From NCBI GenBank assembly GCA_030407315.1, contig JALQPE010000927.1, positions 1 through 32,700 on the forward strand: DNA of 32,700 nt. Reading direction: 5' to 3'. The translations under genes and the position numbers were made by a program. Below, piece by piece: positions 28,527 to 32,700 of this stretch (position 1 is the stretch's first letter; the number at the start of each line of letters is the position of its first letter). Below the pieces are notes generated by a model. That model ran no database searches, was not told the DNA's origin, and saw nothing but the letters and a program-made list of their open reading frames with translations. The DNA is from Asparagopsis taxiformis (Eukaryota; Rhodophyta; Florideophyceae; Bonnemaisoniales; Bonnemaisoniaceae).

Positions 28527-29834
28527 ATGTTAAATACGAATCGCATGTCACCCAAAGTTTGTTGTTTCACGCGCGACGCGCGTCAGCCAACACCATCGAC
28601 CACTTCGATCCGGAGATTCAACCAATGCATCCGCCAACCACAGCCCGTCATCACCTACTGTCAATACGCCTCGCAAACGACACAAAACCAACCGCTCGCA
28701 AATGCGTCCCCAGCCCGCTCGTCCGCATCCTCCCGCTTCATGGCCGCGCCCGTCCAATTCCCCCCGCTCTCCCTCGTCACGATCCACGGGCTCACCAGCC
28801 CGCAAGGCGCGCCCCTCAACCAACGCCACGCCGTTATTTTGTCCCACAACGATGCCACCGCACGCATCCAACTCGTCGTTCTACCACAATCTCCCACCCA
28901 TCTCGCTCAAAATCGCGCCATTAAACCCGCCAATCTTCGCCCGTCCGAGCCCCCGCCATGTGGCTCTCCGCCCTATCAAGCCTACGTCGCATTGCTGCAA
29001 ACCGTCGCCGCTCGCCGCTTTCAAACCGGTTGTGATTTCGCCGCCTCCCAGCACGCCTTTGACTGCCTCTTCGCCCTCCCCGGCTATCAGCCGACCCTCG
29101 GTGAGCGCGCGACATATGCAAATGCTTTCCGAGAGATGGGACGTCCGCGTCGCGCCGCAGAGATGCTGGAGGACGTGCTGAGAGAGGCAGTGTTGACACG
29201 TAGTTCAAATGAAAACTATTTTAGATACGATCTTGGCGCAGCCTATCTCAATGCTGGTATGTTGGGTAGCGCCCTTGAAGCTACAATGGCTATAGATGCC
29301 GCTCGTTCGGCTGACGAGGCACATCGGCAGATAAAGGTGGATTTGTTGAATATGCTGTGTGCAGAATTGAAGTATGTGAGCGACCCCAGGGAAGAGGACG
29401 CTTGCAGAGCGTTACTGCAGGAACAACCGGATGATGGGACAGCGTTATGGAATTTGGGCGCGCTGTTGTGTCGGACAGGCAAGACCGCAGAGGGTGTCGA
29501 AGCGTATCGAAGAGCGGTGCAGGTCGGAACTGGATTGACTGATGAACAGCGGGAAAAGATTAACAGGGACAGGGAGATTGGAGAGTTGGAATTGCAGGGC
29601 AAGTTTGATGGTCAGAAAGTTGTTCGCGTTTTGGCTGGCGGACAAGTGCTCACTGTGCCATCTGCAGTTGAATTTCATGCGGCCAGTGCAACGGGAGTAG
29701 CGAGTCAGATTGTCCGTAGTAGATCCTCGCAGGCGGATGTGGAAGGAGGTGAATGCGAGGTGGCAAGTCAGGATACAGAGGACACGGCCAGAGTTGATGA
29801 TGAGAATGATGAATCGGCTGGTAGCCCGAGATAG
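28527..29834 (+). CDS. TPR protein with an N-terminal SH3/KOW-like GAPLN module (435 residues)
   Basis: Residues 1-75 are basic, Ser/Thr/Gln-rich and nearly free of acidic residues, compatible with an organelle-targeting presequence. Residues about 84-138 carry LVTIHGLTSPQGAPLNQRHA, then a strand-rich stretch ending in IKPANL. This is the pattern of a small beta-rich module ('GxxLNxRxAxV...xVxL...xxxNL') that I know from many algal TPR, ankyrin and MYND proteins. Residues 150-335 form TPR-like helical pairs (TYANAFREMGRPRRAAEMLE; LGAAYLNAGMLGSALEA; LWNLGALLCRTGKTAEGVEA). The tail (395-435) is acidic. A scaffold or assembly role is likely; partners are unknown. The open frame continues 41 codons upstream to a TTG (28404) without ATG. 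ATG 28740 is an alternative start that would remove the presequence-like part. Confidence 0.75.
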   Translation: MLNTNRMSPKVCCFTRDARQPTPSTTSIRRFNQCIRQPQPVITYCQYASQTTQNQPLANASPARSSASSRFMAAPVQFPPLSLVTIHGLTSPQGAPLNQRHAVILSHNDATARIQLVVLPQSPTHLAQNRAIKPANLRPSEPPPCGSPPYQAYVALLQTVAARRFQTGCDFAASQHAFDCLFALPGYQPTLGERATYANAFREMGRPRRAAEMLEDVLREAVLTRSSNENYFRYDLGAAYLNAGMLGSALEATMAIDAARSADEAHRQIKVDLLNMLCAELKYVSDPREEDACRALLQEQPDDGTALWNLGALLCRTGKTAEGVEAYRRAVQVGTGLTDEQREKINRDREIGELELQGKFDGQKVVRVLAGGQVLTVPSAVEFHAASATGVASQIVRSRSSQADVEGGECEVASQDTEDTARVDDENDESAGSPR

Positions 29835-29877
29835 ATTTTTTAATTAAAAATTGTGGGCTTGCAAAAGTTGAGACGAT

Positions 29878-30114
29878 ATGTTTAGAGTGTGTGGCAAAAT
29901 ATCTGTGCTTCCCCCAGTAAAGTCGGCTCCTATAAATAACTCTGGCTGTTCTTTTGACGCGGAGCCGCGGATAAATTTAAACCATGAGCCTCAACATACA
30001 GAATCGCACCGTTTGAGGACAACACGATTCCCCTGGTATCAAGACGTCCTCTTGTGGGTGGCACATGACACGATTGGGGGTGAACTACTTGACCAAGTGA
30101 AACGGGGTTTGTAA
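29878..30114 (+). CDS. Small hypothetical ORF, 78 residues
   Basis: It begins 43 bases after the TPR stop codon. The C-terminal half (TRFPWYQDVLLWVAHDTIGG) looks protein-like, but there is no recognised domain, signal peptide or membrane segment. It could be an exon, part of the TPR 3' UTR or chance. I would not rely on it. Confidence 0.2.
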   Translation: MFRVCGKISVLPPVKSAPINNSGCSFDAEPRINLNHEPQHTESHRLRTTRFPWYQDVLLWVAHDTIGGELLDQVKRGL

Positions 30115-30959
30115 GTGTAGTGCACTGAACACGTATCGCAAGGCACAGAAATTTGAAAATGCACTAGTTTTGGTCGCAAGCAGCACAGAAATTCAACAGC
30201 GCGCCTCACGCACGGATTAGATTTGTTGTTATCGTTGGGGGGTGGCGCCTCCTGTGTGATATCGATGCAAAAATTGAGAAATGCGGTGGCGGCACATCAA
30301 CGCCAAGTGGGCAACAGGAGGTGATGCTGTTTCGTCGCGCCCATTTGGCAGGTGCTGAGTGCCAGAGTGGACGGCGCGTTGCGACGGGGCGGGGCGGGGC
30401 GGCACGTGTATCATCGATAGTACATAACGGGACGTACGGTCAGCAACAAGCGCGGAGGTCGCCAACGGATGGAATGGCGCATTGGAGCACATTGGGGGCG
30501 TCGTCGTGTGCAGAATAGTGTAAGTCGGGACGTGTGCGCGACGATTGGCTGGAAAATTACAGAGATAAATTGTCTCTTACCGACGAAGGGTATTGTCAAG
30601 TTTTTGGGCTGCCCGCTTTCCAGCTCAGTCGGGCCATCCGCAATTCAGTGATGGAAGAAAGAGCACCGGCCAGCAATGCGCGGTAATTTCTTCATCGAAT
30701 CATGTTCATGCTAACAGGTATGACATATCGTTCGGAAGCACATCGTCCAGACAGACGGGCAGATGTCATCATGTATCGGTGCGCCCGCCAGATTGTAATC
30801 GTCCAACTGATCGAGAGCCTTCTCATTATGTCGAGACATGCTTTTCTCGCATCACCCATCCTCCCATGCTGCATTAATACACATCCATTCCCATACCCGC
30901 TATAACACACCGCCCTCATCCACAAACCATCCGTCCACATCCAATCCGTACCCAACCAG
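30115..30959. promoter_or_regulatory. Upstream region of the third protease; GC-box array and CACGTG
   Basis: No supported gene. Three head-to-tail GGGGC units (30386-30400) sit next to a CACGTG palindrome (30403-30408), about 550 bases upstream of the protease ATG. These are plausible binding sites by their form only. The last ~100 bases before the ATG are C-rich. Confidence 0.35.
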
Positions 30960-32168
30960 ATGCTGCTCCACTTCCTCCCCCTTCTCTTCCTGGCCGCCGT
31001 CCACGCCGCCACTTGCCCAGTCACGCTCCCAAACCCCTCGCAGACGCGCGTCATCGGCGGCATATTCCCCGCCCCCGAAACCTTTCGTCACATCCTCTCC
31101 TTCCCGACCATTCGCTGCGCCGCTACCCTAATCTCCCCGACATGGGCCGTCACAGCTGCCCATTGTGCCGTCACGACAACCACAGACGCCTACGTTGCAG
31201 GAAGCTCGTCGACAAATGGCGAGGCCGTATCCATTAAGGCTGTGCATATTCACCCGAGAAGTCAGCGTTTTCTCAATGACATCGCCCTCGTTGAGTTGCA
31301 ATCTCCCGTCGAAACTTTGTCCAACTTTATGGCCGTCAATGCAAACCCAGACATTCCTGCCACGCGTGAGTTTGCCCGCACAGTCGGATACGGTTATACG
31401 CACGAGGATGGTGCTAACATGGATAATGACTTTCTGATACGGCAGGTGGATCTACCCGTCGTGTCTACTGAGGCCTGCAAGTCGGACATTATGCAAGTTA
31501 ATGCTAGACTCGGAAGGGATATCACACCCGATGCTCACATTTGTGCCGGATATGAATCGGGAAACTGTGATACATGCTTTGGTGATTCAGGCGGTCCCTT
31601 GTTTGTCTATGCTGACGACGATACACCCGTTCAAGTCGGCATCGTCTCGTTTGGACACGGCTGTGCACGACCGGGCATTCCAGGCGGGTATACGCGAATT
31701 TCTGGCTACGTCGAATGGATGAGGAGTGTCGGGGCCGAGTTCACGACAGCTACTACCAGGAACGCGGTGTTTTTGGAAACTTCCGACGCCGGTTCCTCCG
31801 ATGACACTAAGCCGCCTGTCGACGTTGCGCCGAACGGCGATGACAAACCGAATGGAAATCAGGATAGTACACCGTCACCCGTTCCGACCAAGACCCCCGC
31901 TTCTGCAGAAAATGAAGATGGAACTGCGGTTGACACAGCGCTGAATGCTACACCAACGCCGATCATTGCAGATCCTGATGGCGGGTCGAGTTCTTCAAGC
32001 GCCGCAACAGGCCAGGACGATGCTGGAGGCTCGTCGACTGGCGCGATTGTCGGCGGCTCTGTGGCTGGTATTGCGGTCATTGTTATCGCCATCGCTTTGA
32101 TCACTGTGTATAGAAGCAGAGCAGCAGCTGCGGCGGCGGCAACGCCTACTGCAGAGGCGGAAGTTTAG
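30960..32168 (+). CDS. Membrane-anchored trypsin-like S1 protease, 402 residues
   Basis: A signal peptide (1-16) and short propeptide end at R30-VIGG. The S1 domain (about 31-257) has His68 (VTAAHC), Asp107 (NDIALVEL) and Ser210 (GDSGGP). Asp204, six residues before the catalytic Ser, predicts trypsin-like cleavage after Arg/Lys. A Pro/Thr/Ser/Asp-rich stalk (270-358), a transmembrane helix (about 361-384) and a short Ala-rich tail (YRSRAAAAAAA...) follow. The architecture is the same as the 415-residue protease and the second half of the 814-residue one, and all share motifs such as RQVDxPxV and CxGY. Type I orientation places the protease outside the cell or in the secretory lumen. The ATG starts the signal peptide directly. 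Confidence 0.9.
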   Translation: MLLHFLPLLFLAAVHAATCPVTLPNPSQTRVIGGIFPAPETFRHILSFPTIRCAATLISPTWAVTAAHCAVTTTTDAYVAGSSSTNGEAVSIKAVHIHPRSQRFLNDIALVELQSPVETLSNFMAVNANPDIPATREFARTVGYGYTHEDGANMDNDFLIRQVDLPVVSTEACKSDIMQVNARLGRDITPDAHICAGYESGNCDTCFGDSGGPLFVYADDDTPVQVGIVSFGHGCARPGIPGGYTRISGYVEWMRSVGAEFTTATTRNAVFLETSDAGSSDDTKPPVDVAPNGDDKPNGNQDSTPSPVPTKTPASAENEDGTAVDTALNATPTPIIADPDGGSSSSSAATGQDDAGGSSTGAIVGGSVAGIAVIVIAIALITVYRSRAAAAAAATPTAEAEV

Positions 32169-32700
32169 GGAATTTCGACGCGTGTTGGGTCGACTTTGTA
32201 TTACTTGAGTCTGTATGAGTTGCTCCGGGCTTATTGTGCCGGATGCTCGACTAACTTATTTCCTGGCGTGGCTGGCTTTCTTGGCGTTTTTCGTATGCAT
32301 GTTTTGAAGCAGACACTGTCCGTGACGTTTTCAAACTCCGTTAGGTTAACTTGTTAGAGGCCGTTCAAGTGTGGATTTTTTTTCGTGACAACGCACCTCG
32401 GCACTATACGTAACATACTTTACAGTTGTGTAAGAAGCTTACTTGCAAATAAAATATGTAACATTGTATTGGTGGACATGAGCGGCGCACCGTCCGTCGC
32501 GGAAGCATCATGATAATTTTTTTCGAGCTTACGCTATTCTCTGTTCGACACGTCGCCTGTCTATGTAATCGACAAAATCACAAGATCATGTTGAAATATT
32601 TTCCATTTATTTCCAACTTTCATTATTCCCTTCATTTCTTACGCCTTCGCCGACGGACCTTTGCCTCATGTCGTATGCTCAAGTCTTCAAATTCAAGATT
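32169..32700 (+). other. 3' flank of the third protease; polyadenylation-like signal
   Basis: AATAAA at 32448-32453, about 280 bases after the stop codon, is a candidate polyadenylation signal. No ORF or RNA gene is seen between it and the window end. Confidence 0.4.

Overview
The window is eukaryotic nuclear DNA. Its eukaryotic features are Pol III-type tRNA genes, Ty3/gypsy and Ty1/copia retrotransposon remnants, a KDZ/Plavaka-like DNA transposase, secreted membrane-anchored S1 proteases and GT..AG-like splice signals. The recognisable host genes have long uninterrupted reading frames in a compact layout beside a dense graveyard of transposable elements. That pattern fits an intron-poor multicellular red alga, but this is an inference and no marker gene settles it.

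The left part (about 1-19,300) is repeat and transposon territory. Positions 1-2451 (minus) hold a decayed transposase with an N-terminal C2HC finger, running off the left edge. Next come a 38-bp perfect palindrome (3046-3083), a higher-order repeat with recurring splice-like acceptor and donor sites (3110-4160), a 24-bp minisatellite and a 43-bp tandem repeat ending in an inverted repeat. That structure abuts the broken 5' end of a Ty3/gypsy chromovirus pol (5056-8364, plus: RT, RNase H, integrase, GPY/F, long linker, chromodomain; at least two frameshifts and several stops). A 51-nt near-perfect palindrome (8476-8526) separates it from a convergent, intact 1094-codon ORF (8723-12007, minus) of unknown family. 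That ORF and its ~1.16-kb non-coding leader recur as a second, broken and 3'-truncated copy in the same orientation (13,867-17,312). I regard this duplicated unit as the best candidate for an undescribed element. A decayed Ty1/copia gag-protease fragment (17,570-18,845, minus) and a 22-bp satellite complete the zone.

The right part (about 19,650-32,700) is host gene territory. A tightly spaced tRNA-Gln(CUG)/tRNA-Ala(CGC) pair and an inverted tRNA-Ala(AGC) come first. Then three related S1-family serine proteases occur within 10 kb (22,201-23,448 plus; 24,620-27,064 minus; 30,960-32,168 plus), with a TPR protein gene (28,527-29,834 plus) between the second and third. Each protease has a signal peptide, a Ser/Thr/Pro-rich stalk, one C-terminal transmembrane segment and a short cytoplasmic tail, so they should act at the cell surface or in the secretory pathway. 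The middle one carries two protease domains; the first has lost its catalytic serine. The first and third are simple, with different S1-pocket residues, which suggests local duplication and divergence in specificity.

All four large host genes show a strong excess of C over G on the sense strand in their first few hundred bases. In the TPR gene this clearly reverses further downstream. Boundaries of decayed elements and starts of weak ORFs are approximate.
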